A stretch of DNA of 64,000 nt from assembly GCF_014334325.1 (NCBI RefSeq), contig NZ_JACSET010000005.1:84448-148447 (forward strand), read 5' to 3'. The DNA is from Treponema sp. Marseille-Q4130. Its GTDB lineage: Bacteria; Spirochaetota; Spirochaetia; Treponematales; Treponemataceae. Of the stretch, positions 51,974-60,635 are shown piece by piece (positions within the stretch are counted from its first letter, which is position 1; every line of letters starts with the position of its first letter). The translations under genes and the position numbers were made by a program. Below the pieces are notes generated by a model. The model saw only the letters and a program-made list of their open reading frames with translations, had not been told where the DNA came from and searched no databases.

Positions 51974-54358
51974 GTTTTGTTCCTCCGTTATATCCTTGTT
52001 TACAGCGCCGTCTGCGGCTGTAAACGTATTTGCCGCTTTGCCGTCCGCCGTAAACGCTTCGTCCGGCAGTTCGGCCGGCCGCTTTTTCGATTTTCGCTTT
52101 TTGTATATGTCGAAGAGATTCAAGCGCAGCGCGTTCGTGACGACGCAAAAGCTCGACAAGCTCATCGCCGCCGCTCCGAGCATCGGATTCAACGCGATCC
52201 CGAACGCGGGAAACAGCGCTCCCGCTGCAACGGGAATGCCGATGACGTTGTAGCAAAACGCCCAAAAAAGATTTTCTTTGATGTTCGTCAAAACGCCGCG
52301 CGACAGATTTACCGCAGCGCTTACATCCGAAAGCGTCGATTTCATGAGCACGACATCGGCCGCATCGAGGGCAACGTCCGTACCGGCTCCGATCGCGATG
52401 CCGATATCCGCCCGCGTTAAAGCGGGAGCGTCGTTTATACCGTCGCCGACCATTGCGACGCGCCCGTATGTTTGAAGACGCGAAACAACTTCGTCCTTTC
52501 CGTCGGGAAGCACGTCCGACACGACCGAGCGTATGCCGACCGTTTTTGCAACCGCCCGCGCTGTACGGCGGTTGTCACCCGTAAGCATGACAACGGCTAT
52601 GCCTTCATCGTACAGAGTTCGGACCGCTTCGGCGCTGTCGGATTTTGCAACATCGGCTACGGCTATGATGCCGAGCGCTTTTCCGTCTTCGGCAAAATAG
52701 AGCGGCGTCTTCCCCTCTTCGGCAAAGGCTTCACCCTTTTCTTTTAAGCTTGCCGAAAGTACATGATGCTCTTCCATAAGTGCCGCATTTCCGCCGAACG
52801 CGCTTTTGCCCGCGACCGTTCCGCGCACTCCGAATCCCGGAAGCGCGGCAAAATCCTCCGAGCTTTCGTAAGCAATGCGCCGTTCCGCAACGGCTTCCAT
52901 AAGCGCGCGTGAAAGCGGGTGTTCACTCTTCGCTTCGAGGCTTGCAGCAATTTTTAATAATTTTTCTTCGCTCTCGTCGGTGTATATGTCGGTGACACGC
53001 GGCTTCCCCTCCGTCAGCGTCCCCGTTTTATCGAGCACGACGATGTCCGTTTTACCACAGGCTTCGAGGGCGGCGGCCGTTTTAAACAAAATGCCGTGCT
53101 TTGCGCCGAGTCCGCTTCCGACCATGATAGCGACGGGAGTTGCAAGGCCTAACGCACAGGGGCAGCTGATGACAAGCACGCTCACGGCACGAGCAAGGGC
53201 AAAGCCTGCTTCCGCGCCCGCAGCGAGCCACACGATCCCCGTACCGACCGCTAAAATAATGACGGAGGGGACGAAGATACCCGACACTTTATCCGCGAGC
53301 TTTGCTGCGGGCGCTTTCGTTGCGGCGGCGTTTTCCACCATATCGATAATTTTGCTTAAAGAAGTGTCGCTTCCGACGCGGGTCGCCCGGCACGTGAGAA
53401 ATCCGTTTTGATTCAATGTCGCAGCACTCACCTCACTGCCTCGCTCTTTATCGACGGGGAGGCTTTCTCCGGTAAGAGCGGACTCGTTTACCGCGCTCGC
53501 CCCTTCACTCACCGTTCCGTCTACGGGAATACGCTCTCCCGGCCGCACGATAAACACATCACCGACTTTTACTTCGGACGCGGGAATCGTTACTTCCTTT
53601 CCATCACGCACGACATGCGCTTTTTCCGGCGCCAAGTCCATAAGCGATTTGATCGCGTTCGTCGTTTTTCCTTTGCTGTAAGACTCAAGCGTTTTGCCGA
53701 CGGTGATGAGCGTAAGGATCATCGCCGACGATTCGAAATACAGGTCATGCAGGTACGCATGTGCGCTCTTCATATCGCCCGAAGCCATCGCAAAGGTCAT
53801 CAAAAACAAAACGGTCGTGCTGTATGCGAATGAAGCTCCGCTTCCGAGCGCGACGAGCGTGTCCATATTCGGCGCTCCGTGTACAAAGCTTTTAAAACCG
53901 CTCGTAAAAAACCGCCTGTTGATAAGCATGACGGAAAGCGCAAGCAGCATTTCATAGAGCGCGATCGATGCAGGATTGTTGTGCACGGCGAGCGGGACGG
54001 GCCACTTCCACATCATGTGCCCCATGGACACATACATGAGCGGCACGAGCAAAACGAGAGACGCGATAAGGCGCTTTACGAGGCGCGGTGTTTCCGTATC
54101 TTCAAGCGACGCGCGTTTTGACGCCGCATCCGCCGCGCGCACATCTTTCGTATCGAGGGAAGCGCCGTAGCCCGCTTTATCGACTGCAGCGCAGATCGCC
54201 TCGGCACTTGCAGGGGATACAAAATCGACGTTCATCGAATTCGTCAAAAGACTCACCGAAACGCTTTCGACGCCGGGAACTGCGGCGACCGCTTTTTCGA
54301 CATGGGCGCTGCACGCAGCGCACGTCATACCGCTTACCGAAAATTTTGTCATATACAT
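51764..54358 (-). CDS. copA: Copper-exporting P-type ATPase with an extra C-terminal copper-binding domain
   Basis: CopA pumps Cu(I) out of the cytoplasm. An N-terminal HMA domain ([14 protein letters not shown]) is followed by eight membrane helices, the TGES loop [11 protein letters not shown], the ion motif [13 protein letters not shown], phosphorylation site [22 protein letters not shown] and [16 protein letters not shown]. After the last helix comes a low-complexity linker ([16 protein letters not shown]), then a second HMA domain [15 protein letters not shown]. The C-terminal domain looks like a fused CopZ chaperone. At 864 residues it is longer than usual. csoR lies just upstream. Confidence 0.95.
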   Translation of the reverse strand: MYMTKFSVSGMTCAACSAHVEKAVAAVPGVESVSVSLLTNSMNVDFVSPASAEAICAAVDKAGYGASLDTKDVRAADAASKRASLEDTETPRLVKRLIASLVLLVPLMYVSMGHMMWKWPVPLAVHNNPASIALYEMLLALSVMLINRRFFTSGFKSFVHGAPNMDTLVALGSGASFAYSTTVLFLMTFAMASGDMKSAHAYLHDLYFESSAMILTLITVGKTLESYSKGKTTNAIKSLMDLAPEKAHVVRDGKEVTIPASEVKVGDVFIVRPGERIPVDGTVSEGASAVNESALTGESLPVDKERGSEVSAATLNQNGFLTCRATRVGSDTSLSKIIDMVENAAATKAPAAKLADKVSGIFVPSVIILAVGTGIVWLAAGAEAGFALARAVSVLVISCPCALGLATPVAIMVGSGLGAKHGILFKTAAALEACGKTDIVVLDKTGTLTEGKPRVTDIYTDESEEKLLKIAASLEAKSEHPLSRALMEAVAERRIAYESSEDFAALPGFGVRGTVAGKSAFGGNAALMEEHHVLSASLKEKGEAFAEEGKTPLYFAEDGKALGIIAVADVAKSDSAEAVRTLYDEGIAVVMLTGDNRRTARAVAKTVGIRSVVSDVLPDGKDEVVSRLQTYGRVAMVGDGINDAPALTRADIGIAIGAGTDVALDAADVVLMKSTLSDVSAAVNLSRGVLTNIKENLFWAFCYNVIGIPVAAGALFPAFGIALNPMLGAAAMSLSSFCVVTNALRLNLFDIYKKRKSKKRPAELPDEAFTADGKAANTFTAADGAVNKDITEEQNMTKTIAIDGMMCDHCRRHVEKALSAIDGVTKVDVSLKDKNAVVALSKDVDEKTLSDAVSEAGYTPLGVR

Positions 54359-54365
54359 TGCCTCA

Positions 54366-54698
54366 TCATTTGAGTCCTTTTATTAAACTCATCGTTTCAT
54401 CGATGATTTTCGTATTGTCCTTTTTAATCTCTTCGGTAACGCAGCTTTCCAAGTGGTCGCGCAAGATCACATAGCCGAAGGTACGAAGTGCGCTTTCGGC
54501 GGCGGAAACTTGAATGAGCACGTCTCCGCAGTAGCGGTTTTCGTCGAGCATCGATTTGATACCGTTCAACTGTCCGATGATCCGATTCAAGCGCGAATGG
54601 AGCTGCCTCACGGACGTTTCTTCACGCGGCGTGTGTTTGTATTGGCAGTGCGCACACGTCTTCTTCGACGCCGCCTTTTCCTTGCCGTTCTTTGCCAT
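54366..54698 (-). CDS. csoR: CsoR-family copper-sensing repressor
   Basis: CsoR is an all-helical tetramer that leaves DNA when Cu(I) binds. The helical core [22 protein letters not shown] begins near residue 36 (shown here only as motif [12 protein letters not shown]). The copper ligands are Cys in NRYCGDVL and His and Cys in RDHLESC. An N-terminal tail carries an extra CAHCQYKH. I use the second of two adjacent ATGs (54698), five bases after GGGAG. The gene is followed by copA after seven bases, and its operator lies in its own promoter. Confidence 0.93.
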   Translation of the reverse strand: MAKNGKEKAASKKTCAHCQYKHTPREETSVRQLHSRLNRIIGQLNGIKSMLDENRYCGDVLIQVSAAESALRTFGYVILRDHLESCVTEEIKKDNTKIIDETMSLIKGLK

Positions 54699-54725
54699 CA
54701 TTTCTCCCTGCAAAAGCTCATCTTC

Positions 54726-54755
54726 ACTATAATACCCCCAAGGGGTATATGTCAA
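54726..54755 (-). promoter_or_regulatory. csoR-copA promoter with CsoR operator in the spacer
   Basis: TTGACA (54750-54755), 18 bp, TATAGT (54726-54731). The spacer contains the palindrome ATACCCC-CAA-GGGGTAT (54732-54748), the C-run/G-run architecture known for CsoR operators. Bound repressor would occlude RNA polymerase. Confidence 0.9.
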
Positions 54756-54898
54756 GCGCACAGTCGGACGGATGGGTGGCTGCAAAAAATCAAATCCAAA
54801 AAAACGCAACCGGCATAGACACTCACCTCTCCCTGTACAACCGCGATACAGGAGTGCGACACGTACACAAAAAACGATTTTTATGCTATACTGCAACC

Positions 54899-55345
54899 AT
54901 GCCGATGGTTGTTTTGAATAATTTGCCGTGGTTTTGGCTCATCGTCGTCGTTCTCTGCATCGTCATCGAATCGCTTACGCTGGCGCTCACGACGATTTGG
55001 TTTGCGTGCGGCGCTTTTGCGATGATTTTTTTCTCGCTCGCACCGATTCCGTTCAAGTGGCAGCTTTTTATTTTTGTCGCGCTTTCGCTCGCGTTGCTCA
55101 TCTTTACACGGCCGCTTGCGGCAAAAAAACTCGCAAAAAAAATGCCGACGAACGCGGACAGCCTTATCGGCAAAAAAGTGCTCGCTACGGAACGCATGAC
55201 GCAGTTCGATAAGGGTGCGGTAAAAGCGGGCGGCATCGTGTGGACGGCACGGTCGGAAAAAGGCGAAACGATCGAAAAAGGGGCGGAGTGCGAAGTCGTG
55301 CGCCTCGAAGGTAATACCGCCGTCGTCGTTCCCGTAAAAGAATGA
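54899..55345 (+). CDS. NfeD-like membrane protein
   Basis: NfeD proteins are partners of stomatin/SPFH proteins in membrane microdomains. The first 85 residues hold two to three membrane helices (LPWFWLIVVVLCIVIESLTLAL, WFACGAFAMIFFSLAPI, WQLFIFVALSLALLIF). The C-terminal part is a small OB-fold (GKKVLATERMTQFDKGAVKAGGIVW, shown as motif KGAVKAGGIVW, then VVRLEGNTAVVVPV), typical of short NfeD1b. The frame opens far upstream, but homology and hydrophobic pattern support the ATG at 54899. An extended -10 box TGCTATACT ends six bases before it, so the message may be leaderless. The SPFH gene follows. Confidence 0.88.
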   Translation: MPMVVLNNLPWFWLIVVVLCIVIESLTLALTTIWFACGAFAMIFFSLAPIPFKWQLFIFVALSLALLIFTRPLAAKKLAKKMPTNADSLIGKKVLATERMTQFDKGAVKAGGIVWTARSEKGETIEKGAECEVVRLEGNTAVVVPVKE

Positions 55346-55471
55346 GGACAATTAACAAGCTCACAGCTTTCGGTGTGAACCGGCGAACGAAGTTCCTGCC
55401 GAAAGCATACTGTTATTTGGAAATATTTTCGAACTTGCCATTCAGGTTAATTAATATTTTTTGGAGGAAAT

Positions 55472-56392
55472 ATGAATTTGTATGTTATCATCGCAGTGAT
55501 CGTTATCGTCATGGTGCTCGTCATCACGAATATTCAAATCGTTCCGCAGGCGCGCGCTTTTGTAATCGAGCGGCTCGGCACGTATATCACGACGTGGCAG
55601 ACGGGTTTGCATGTAAAGACGCCGTTTATCGACCGCGTCGCAAATAAAGTGTCGCTCAAAGAACGCGTACTCGATTTCCCGCCGCAGCCGGTCATCACAA
55701 AGGACAACGTTACGATGAAAATCGATACCGTCGTCTATATGCAGATCACCGATGCGAAGCTGTATACCTACGGCGTCGAAAATCCGATGCTCGCAATCGA
55801 GAATTTAAGCGCGACGACGCTGCGCAATATTATCGGAGAGCTGGATTTGGATGCGACGCTTACGAGCCGCGACGTCATCAACACGAAGATGCGTTCGATA
55901 CTCGACGAAGCGACCGATCCGTGGGGCATCAAAGTAAACCGCGTCGAAGTAAAAAACATCATGCCGCCGGAAGCGATCCGCGAAGCGATGGAAAAGCAGA
56001 TGCGCGCCGAACGCGAACGGCGCGAAAAGATATTGATCGCCGAAGGACAGAAGCAGTCGGAAATCCTCGTCGCAGAAGGACAAAAGCAGGCACGCATTCT
56101 CGAAGCCGAAGCCCAAAAGCAGGCGACGATCTTACATGCGGAAGCCGAAAAAGAAGCGCAGATACGAAAAGCCGAAGGCGAAGCTCAAGCGATTCGCGAA
56201 GTGCAGCAGGCGACGGCAGCCGGATTGCAGATGATCAAAGATGTGCACATCGACGAAGCGGTCGTGAAGCTTCGCAGCCTTGAAACGCTTGAAAAAGCCG
56301 CGAACGGACAGGCGACGAAAATCATCGTACCGGCGGATTTTCAAAATCTTGCAGGCGTCGTATCGGCGATCGGCGAAATCGGGAAAAAGTAA
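55472..56392 (+). CDS. SPFH/Band 7 (stomatin/QmcA-like) membrane protein
   Basis: These proteins form oligomeric rings that scaffold membrane microdomains. One N-terminal helix (LYVIIAVIVIVMVLVI) precedes the SPFH domain (QARAFVIERLGTYI, then LDFPPQPVITKDNV, and DPWGIKVNRVEVKNIMPP). A long helical region with repeated AEGQKQ and EAEAQKQATI blocks follows, predicting coiled coil. The 306 residues and pairing with NfeD fit QmcA/slipin. GGAGGAAAT lies before the ATG. The 126-bp gap from nfeD contains a CTTTCGG...CCGAAAG hairpin. Confidence 0.93.
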   Translation: MNLYVIIAVIVIVMVLVITNIQIVPQARAFVIERLGTYITTWQTGLHVKTPFIDRVANKVSLKERVLDFPPQPVITKDNVTMKIDTVVYMQITDAKLYTYGVENPMLAIENLSATTLRNIIGELDLDATLTSRDVINTKMRSILDEATDPWGIKVNRVEVKNIMPPEAIREAMEKQMRAERERREKILIAEGQKQSEILVAEGQKQARILEAEAQKQATILHAEAEKEAQIRKAEGEAQAIREVQQATAAGLQMIKDVHIDEAVVKLRSLETLEKAANGQATKIIVPADFQNLAGVVSAIGEIGKK

Positions 56393-56404
56393 TCGACGCT
56401 TTCA

Positions 56405-56488
56405 AACGGGCGGCAGAAGTGCAAAAGGCGCCGCCCGAAAACCGATTGCTCATCGGCGACCTGTGCCGATGAGCGAAAACTTGCTTTT
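56405..56488. terminator. Two hairpins downstream of the SPFH gene
   Basis: CGGGCGGC...GCCGCCCG (56405-56437) and GCTCATCGGC-N7-GCCGATGAGC (56448-56475) follow the stop codon; the second is followed after a few bases by a T-run. They can terminate nfeD-SPFH transcripts, and possibly the convergent GTPase gene. Confidence 0.65.
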
Positions 56489-56489
56489 T

Positions 56490-57611
56490 TTAATCCGCGA
56501 GAACTTCGTCGAGTTCTTTCGAGATTTTTTCTTTATCCAAATCCTGTCCGATGATGCAGAGCTTTATCATTCTGTCGCCGACTTTCGCATCCCAATCTTT
56601 TTTCATCTGCGGATTTTCTGCGAGCACTTGTTCCTGTTCGGCTTTCGGACACGCGGCAAGCCATGCGCCCGAATACCCCGCTTGGATTTGGCGTCCGCTC
56701 GTTTCGAATACCCACGCCATATCAGGTTCGTCTTTAAACCACATGACGCCTTTGCAACGGATAATGTTTTTCGGCCAGCGGTTCGCGTACGAATCGAGCT
56801 TTACGCGGTCGAAGGGTTTTCGCCTCGTATAGATGAAAGTGCTGATGCCGTATTCGTCTTCGTCGCTGCCGCTGTCGCCTTCTTCTTTGTGGTGATGGTG
56901 TTCGCCTTCTTCTTCCTCTTCTTCGAGTGCACGGCACCAGCCGGCGCTTCCGTATACTTTTTCAAAATCGAACGATCCCGTGCCCATGATGTCTTCGACC
57001 GGTACTTTGCCGTTTTGCGTTTCGATGATCTTTACGTTCGGATGGATCGTATTGATGACGGCGCGGACTTTTTTCAATTCGGCTTCGCTCACCAAATCGA
57101 TTTTATTAATTAATAATGTCGAACAGAATTCGATCTGCTGGACGAGCAGCGATTCTATATCGTCTTCTTCTTTTTCTTTGAGCAGCGCATCTCCGCCGGA
57201 AAATTCGTCGACGAGGCGCTTCGCATCGACGACGCCGACGACATTGTCGAGTTTGCCGTTTGAAATCGTTTCGAGTTCCTGGGCGATCGGCATGGGTTCG
57301 CATACGCCGCTCGCTTCGATCATGATGTAATCGTATTTGCCCGTTTTAATAAGATTTTCGATATTTTGCGCGAGCTGCGTTTTGAGCGTACAGCAGATAC
57401 AGCCGTTGGTAAGCGGAACGATGCTGCTCGTGTCGGTGATCTTCGCGCCGTCGGCGATGAGTTTCGCGTCGACGTTTACCTCTCCGATATCGTTTACGAT
57501 GACGGCGACTTTATAGCCTTTTTGATTCGTCAGAACGTTATTTAAAAGCGTCGTTTTTCCCGCTCCGAGGTACCCGCACAGGAGCGTAATCGGTGTCAAT
57601 TTTTTTTCCAT
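56490..57611 (-). CDS. COG0523 (CobW/ZigA-like) metal-chaperone GTPase
   Basis: These GTPases deliver zinc or cobalt to target proteins. Walker A is LLCGYLGAGKTTLLNN near residue 10, the family metal motif is NGCICCTLK (CxCC) near residue 65, and NKIDL near residue 155. Between residues 230 and 260 there is an acidic and His-rich loop (EEEEGEHHHHKEEGDSG), a probable metal-binding arm. The C-terminal CobW domain follows. I use the ATG at 57611 after AAGGA; a longer frame has no homology. A palindrome in the promoter resembles a Zur box, which favours a zinc-starvation role. Confidence 0.9.
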   Translation of the reverse strand: MEKKLTPITLLCGYLGAGKTTLLNNVLTNQKGYKVAVIVNDIGEVNVDAKLIADGAKITDTSSIVPLTNGCICCTLKTQLAQNIENLIKTGKYDYIMIEASGVCEPMPIAQELETISNGKLDNVVGVVDAKRLVDEFSGGDALLKEKEEDDIESLLVQQIEFCSTLLINKIDLVSEAELKKVRAVINTIHPNVKIIETQNGKVPVEDIMGTGSFDFEKVYGSAGWCRALEEEEEEGEHHHHKEEGDSGSDEDEYGISTFIYTRRKPFDRVKLDSYANRWPKNIIRCKGVMWFKDEPDMAWVFETSGRQIQAGYSGAWLAACPKAEQEQVLAENPQMKKDWDAKVGDRMIKLCIIGQDLDKEKISKELDEVLAD

Positions 57612-57627
57612 GATAATATCCTTATCG

Positions 57628-57660
57628 TTATAATATAATGAAAAAATGAAAAAATGACAA
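57628..57660 (-). promoter_or_regulatory. Promoter of the COG0523 gene with Zur-like palindrome
   Basis: TTGTCA (57655-57660), 17 bp, TATATT (57632-57637) on the minus strand. TTATA-A-TATAA (57628-57638) within CGTTATAATATAATG covers the -10 box and resembles proteobacterial Zur boxes (GTTATAATATAAC). The identity of the regulator is inference. Confidence 0.6.
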
Positions 57661-57730
57661 ATGCGGTTTGTTCGGTATCGCTTATCTATTCGGCAATGCG
57701 CTGTCTGTGTGCCATTGCCGCCACGCATTT

Positions 57731-57940
57731 TTAAGCGTACATCAGTTTTCCTTTCGGTACCGGGATATCACGGCCGAGTTTTTTTGCGGTTTCCAACCAT
57801 TCGGTAATGACAATTTCGGCGTTTTGCAATGCATGTTCGGCGGTATCACCGTCAGCCATACATCCGGGCAGCTCCGGCACTTCGACGATAAAAGTACCGT
57901 CGTCTTCCGACCAATAGATGATTCGTTCATATTTATGCAT
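57731..57940 (-). CDS. hicB: HicB-type antitoxin
   Basis: HicB has a partially degraded RNase-H fold that neutralises HicA. The 69 residues match the short HicB family: SEDDGTFIVEVPELPGCMADGDTAEHALQNAEIVI is the core (seen as VEVPELPGC and GDTAEHALQNA), with a short tail and no separate DNA-binding domain. It starts just after hicA on the same strand, the usual toxin-first order of hicAB. Confidence 0.93.
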   Translation of the reverse strand: MHKYERIIYWSEDDGTFIVEVPELPGCMADGDTAEHALQNAEIVITEWLETAKKLGRDIPVPKGKLMYA

Positions 57941-57942
57941 GG

Positions 57943-58191
57943 CTATACCTCCATGTGATATTTCAAAATGATAGCACGTATTTGCCGTACTTGATAAGCT
58001 TTCGCTTTGTCTCCGTTAGGTTGAATATTGATAATTTCGGGGATACCGTCTTTCCAGTAAATAAAGTGATCGCCTTTTACTCGATGGACAAATCCGAGCG
58101 CGGTCAATAATTTACATAGATCCGCGAACGCTATGTTTTTATCTTTCGTACCGCTTAATACTGCAGCGATAATTTTATCTGCCGACGACAT
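57943..58191 (-). CDS. hicA: HicA-type mRNA interferase toxin
   Basis: HicA binds and cuts mRNA through a double-stranded-RNA-binding-like fold. The 82 residues contain the family core LCKLLTALGFVHRVKGDHFIYWKDG with the catalytic-type histidine in GDHFIYW, and NIQPNGDKAKAYQVRQIR near the end. I use the ATG at 58191; an in-frame ATG at 58233 would precede the promoter. The -10 box ends nine bases before the start, so there is almost no leader. hicB follows after two bases. Confidence 0.9.
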   Translation of the reverse strand: MSSADKIIAAVLSGTKDKNIAFADLCKLLTALGFVHRVKGDHFIYWKDGIPEIINIQPNGDKAKAYQVRQIRAIILKYHMEV

Positions 58192-58200
58192 ATTTAATAA

Positions 58201-58229
58201 AATATATATGGCATCGATTTTTTTATCAA
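58201..58229 (-). promoter_or_regulatory. hicAB promoter
   Basis: TTGATA (58224-58229), 17 bp, TATATT (58201-58206) on the minus strand. The expected start point is within two or three bases of the hicA ATG. Confidence 0.75.
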
Positions 58230-58248
58230 GCATGCGAATGCTTTTTTA

Positions 58249-58286
58249 TAATAAAAACGACCGCGCGTCGTGCGCGGCCGCAAGTT
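58249..58286 (-). terminator. Terminator of the lipoprotein gene
   Basis: On the minus strand GCGGCCGCGC...GCGCGGTCG is followed by TTTTTATTAT, between the lipoprotein stop and the hicAB promoter. Confidence 0.75.
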
Positions 58287-58311
58287 TTAAAACACCCGTT
58301 TTATGCGAAGT

Positions 58312-60087
58312 TTATTGCTTGATCGTAAACGTACCTTCGTTTATAAAGCGGGATTGACCCGTTGCTCCTGTCGTCGATGCGTTTTCGTTTGCACCGATAG
58401 GCATTCCGTTGATAAAGAGCGAACCTACCGTCGTCGTCGCATCTTTTTCGTTGCTTACGAGCGCGTAGAAATTTTTATTCGTATTTTCAACCGAAACTTT
58501 TCCGCCTATGTCGACGATGCCGCCTTGAACGATAAATTGTTCATTGCGCACGTCTTCTGCTTCGGGCGCAATGCCGGGCTTGCCGCCTTTTCCCATATCG
58601 GGACCCGGAGGAACCGCGCCGATAAACGGAGCGATCTTGCCGTCATTGTATCCGCTGATTTTGACGTCGCCTTTTACATAGGTGCCGAATCCGTTAAAGG
58701 CTGCGCTTTGGAAAAACGCGTTTTTCCCTTTTGCCGTCGCTTCGACCGAGCCCATCCGCGAAACCGTTTTTTCCGCACCTGTCCACCGGTTGTGTCCCGT
58801 CGCGACAATTGCCGCGGCTCCTCCGTTCGGGCATTCGATTTTTACTTTACCGTCGACGGTCGCGTCGAAAACGCCCTGTACGGTATATATTGCCGAAAGC
58901 GGGCCGTCTTTGTCTTTTTCGGCCGCATTGTAGACGTACACATCTCCGAGCCGGGCTTTCGGTCCGGCCTGCGTTACTTTGCCGCCGAGAATACCGCGCT
59001 CGGTGTTGAAATTTGCCAACGCCACGGTTGCGTCAGCCGTCGTACCTTTGTTATTGCATTTTACGATCATGTGATCGACGTCGATTGTACCGCTCGGTGC
59101 GACATAGTAAAAGCCAGCCGTTGCATTGTTTCTATATCCGGGGCTTCCGTCGACAGTGCCGTCGGGATTGTAGATGCCTTCGATTCCGTCCGCGACGATT
59201 TCGATTGTGCCGAGTTTGATATACGGCTCGTCGATCCAATCCATACCGTCCGAATATTCTCCGCGGTCGAATTCGTTGATCGCGAAGATCGCATTTCCGT
59301 GTATTTTATTTAATCCGTGAATATACAATCTGCCGCTTCCCGTCAGCGTCGAACCTGCGCCTCTGAGATTTCGCACCGTACGGATTTTAGCGACGCCCGC
59401 ACCTGCGCCGCATGCAATTTGGAGATCACCGTCAATGCGGATCGAACCTGCATAGGGACTCGGATTTCCATCTGCTCCGATCGACCTGCCGTCTGCGAGC
59501 CAGAGAACCGCCGAGTCGTTTGCATTTGCGTTATTCGAACCGAGTATGAGCGTGCCGCCCTTATCGATGTCGATCGCATGTTTGAAAGAATCGTTCAGAA
59601 TGCTTACCGCCGCCGTGCCGGCCGTTTTTTGCGATACTTCGGGATTGTTTGTACCCGTGCCGCCGACGATAAAGTGGAACGTATCGAAATCGTACAGAGT
59701 TTTGCCGCTCCAGATCTGCAGTTTGGCACCCGATTTTATTTTAATAAATTTTCCTGCCGGAACAAAAAGCGTTTTTTGTCCGTAGGATACGACTTTGCCG
59801 GGTACGCATACTTTGACATCTGCGCCGCGTTCGATGACGACGCCGTCAAACGGCAAACCCGTATCGGCCGCTTTCCATTCGCGGACATCGCCGTTTAAAA
59901 AACCGATTTTACTGTTTGCCGACCAGTCTCCGTTGAAACCGAGGAGAGCGTTCATGTCTTCCTGATTTCGAATGACGCGGACGCGTTCGGTTAATACTGC
60001 GACGCGGTTCGATGTGCAGGATGCGAGAATTGCGACGAATGCCGCAGCAAATACCAGCCGCATTCCTTTTTTCTTCAATCGATTCAT
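58312..60087 (-). CDS. Large hypothetical lipoprotein
   Basis: A signal peptide with lipobox (FAAAFVAILASC) predicts membrane anchoring. The mature part of about 570 residues is rich in Gly, Asn, Val and short beta strands with recurring small motifs (for example GKVVSYGQKTLFVPAGKFIKIKSG, seen as VPAGKFIKIKSG, then GSIRIDGDLQIACGAG, and IVQGGIVDIGGKVSVEN). This suggests a right-handed beta-helix or similar repetitive solenoid. I do not recognise a family or active site. ACAGGAGGTGTAT precedes the ATG. It sits alone between hicAB and the Lsr genes and may be a surface adhesin-like protein. Confidence 0.7.
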   Translation of the reverse strand: MNRLKKKGMRLVFAAAFVAILASCTSNRVAVLTERVRVIRNQEDMNALLGFNGDWSANSKIGFLNGDVREWKAADTGLPFDGVVIERGADVKVCVPGKVVSYGQKTLFVPAGKFIKIKSGAKLQIWSGKTLYDFDTFHFIVGGTGTNNPEVSQKTAGTAAVSILNDSFKHAIDIDKGGTLILGSNNANANDSAVLWLADGRSIGADGNPSPYAGSIRIDGDLQIACGAGAGVAKIRTVRNLRGAGSTLTGSGRLYIHGLNKIHGNAIFAINEFDRGEYSDGMDWIDEPYIKLGTIEIVADGIEGIYNPDGTVDGSPGYRNNATAGFYYVAPSGTIDVDHMIVKCNNKGTTADATVALANFNTERGILGGKVTQAGPKARLGDVYVYNAAEKDKDGPLSAIYTVQGVFDATVDGKVKIECPNGGAAAIVATGHNRWTGAEKTVSRMGSVEATAKGKNAFFQSAAFNGFGTYVKGDVKISGYNDGKIAPFIGAVPPGPDMGKGGKPGIAPEAEDVRNEQFIVQGGIVDIGGKVSVENTNKNFYALVSNEKDATTTVGSLFINGMPIGANENASTTGATGQSRFINEGTFTIKQ

Positions 60088-60187
60088 ATACACCTCCTGT
60101 ATAATCAAGTTTGCAACCAAACTCGAATTCGCGGGCGACGATGTCGATTACGCCGTCGTCTGTAATGACTTCCTCATTTTAAAGTTT

Positions 60188-60541
60188 TCAATCGAGTACG
60201 GGATTATCGACTTCGATTTTATCGTTTTCCCGGTACGGTGCGAGTGATGAAACCATGCGCATGACGCTTTTCGAACGGTTGATCACGTAGTGTACTTCTT
60301 TCGGTTCGATGTGGATAAACTGCCCCTTTGTCAAATGATGGACGACGTTATCTACGACAATATCGACTTCGCCTTCAAGTATGTAAAAATCTTCTTCCAT
60401 TATATCATGATAGTGAGCGCGGAAATCTTGCCCCGCTTGGAACTGCACAATTGCGAAATTCATGCGGGGCCCTTTCATCAGATATTTCGGACCGCTGTCC
60501 TTAAAACGATACTCTTTGTCTTTTTCATCCACTATAAACAT
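60188..60541 (-). CDS. Cupin-domain protein
   Basis: A small single-domain cupin of 117 residues. Motif 1 is FRAHYHDIMEEDFYILEGEVDIVV (metal residues in HYH and the later E), and motif 2 is GQFIHIEPKEVHYV. Such proteins bind a metal and a small ligand; functions range from isomerase to sensor. It follows lsrK at 95 bp on the same strand, so it may be co-transcribed and act on AI-2 or another small carbonyl compound. This link is inference. GGAGGAATACA precedes the ATG. Confidence 0.85.
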   Translation of the reverse strand: MFIVDEKDKEYRFKDSGPKYLMKGPRMNFAIVQFQAGQDFRAHYHDIMEEDFYILEGEVDIVVDNVVHHLTKGQFIHIEPKEVHYVINRSKSVMRMVSSLAPYRENDKIEVDNPVLD

Positions 60542-60635
60542 TGTATTCCTCCATAAAAACTTGCATACGTATGCATCGCAGCCGATATCGATAATCATTG
60601 TTGATTATTAATTAATAATTTGTGCCTCTAAAAAC

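Noticed and set aside
60109-60180. Further copy of the four-hairpin element
   Set aside because: It has AAGTTTGCAACCAAACTCGAA-like sequence and a GACGACG stem, but the conserved GGCGMTATYTCAGACG core is missing. Too weak to count.
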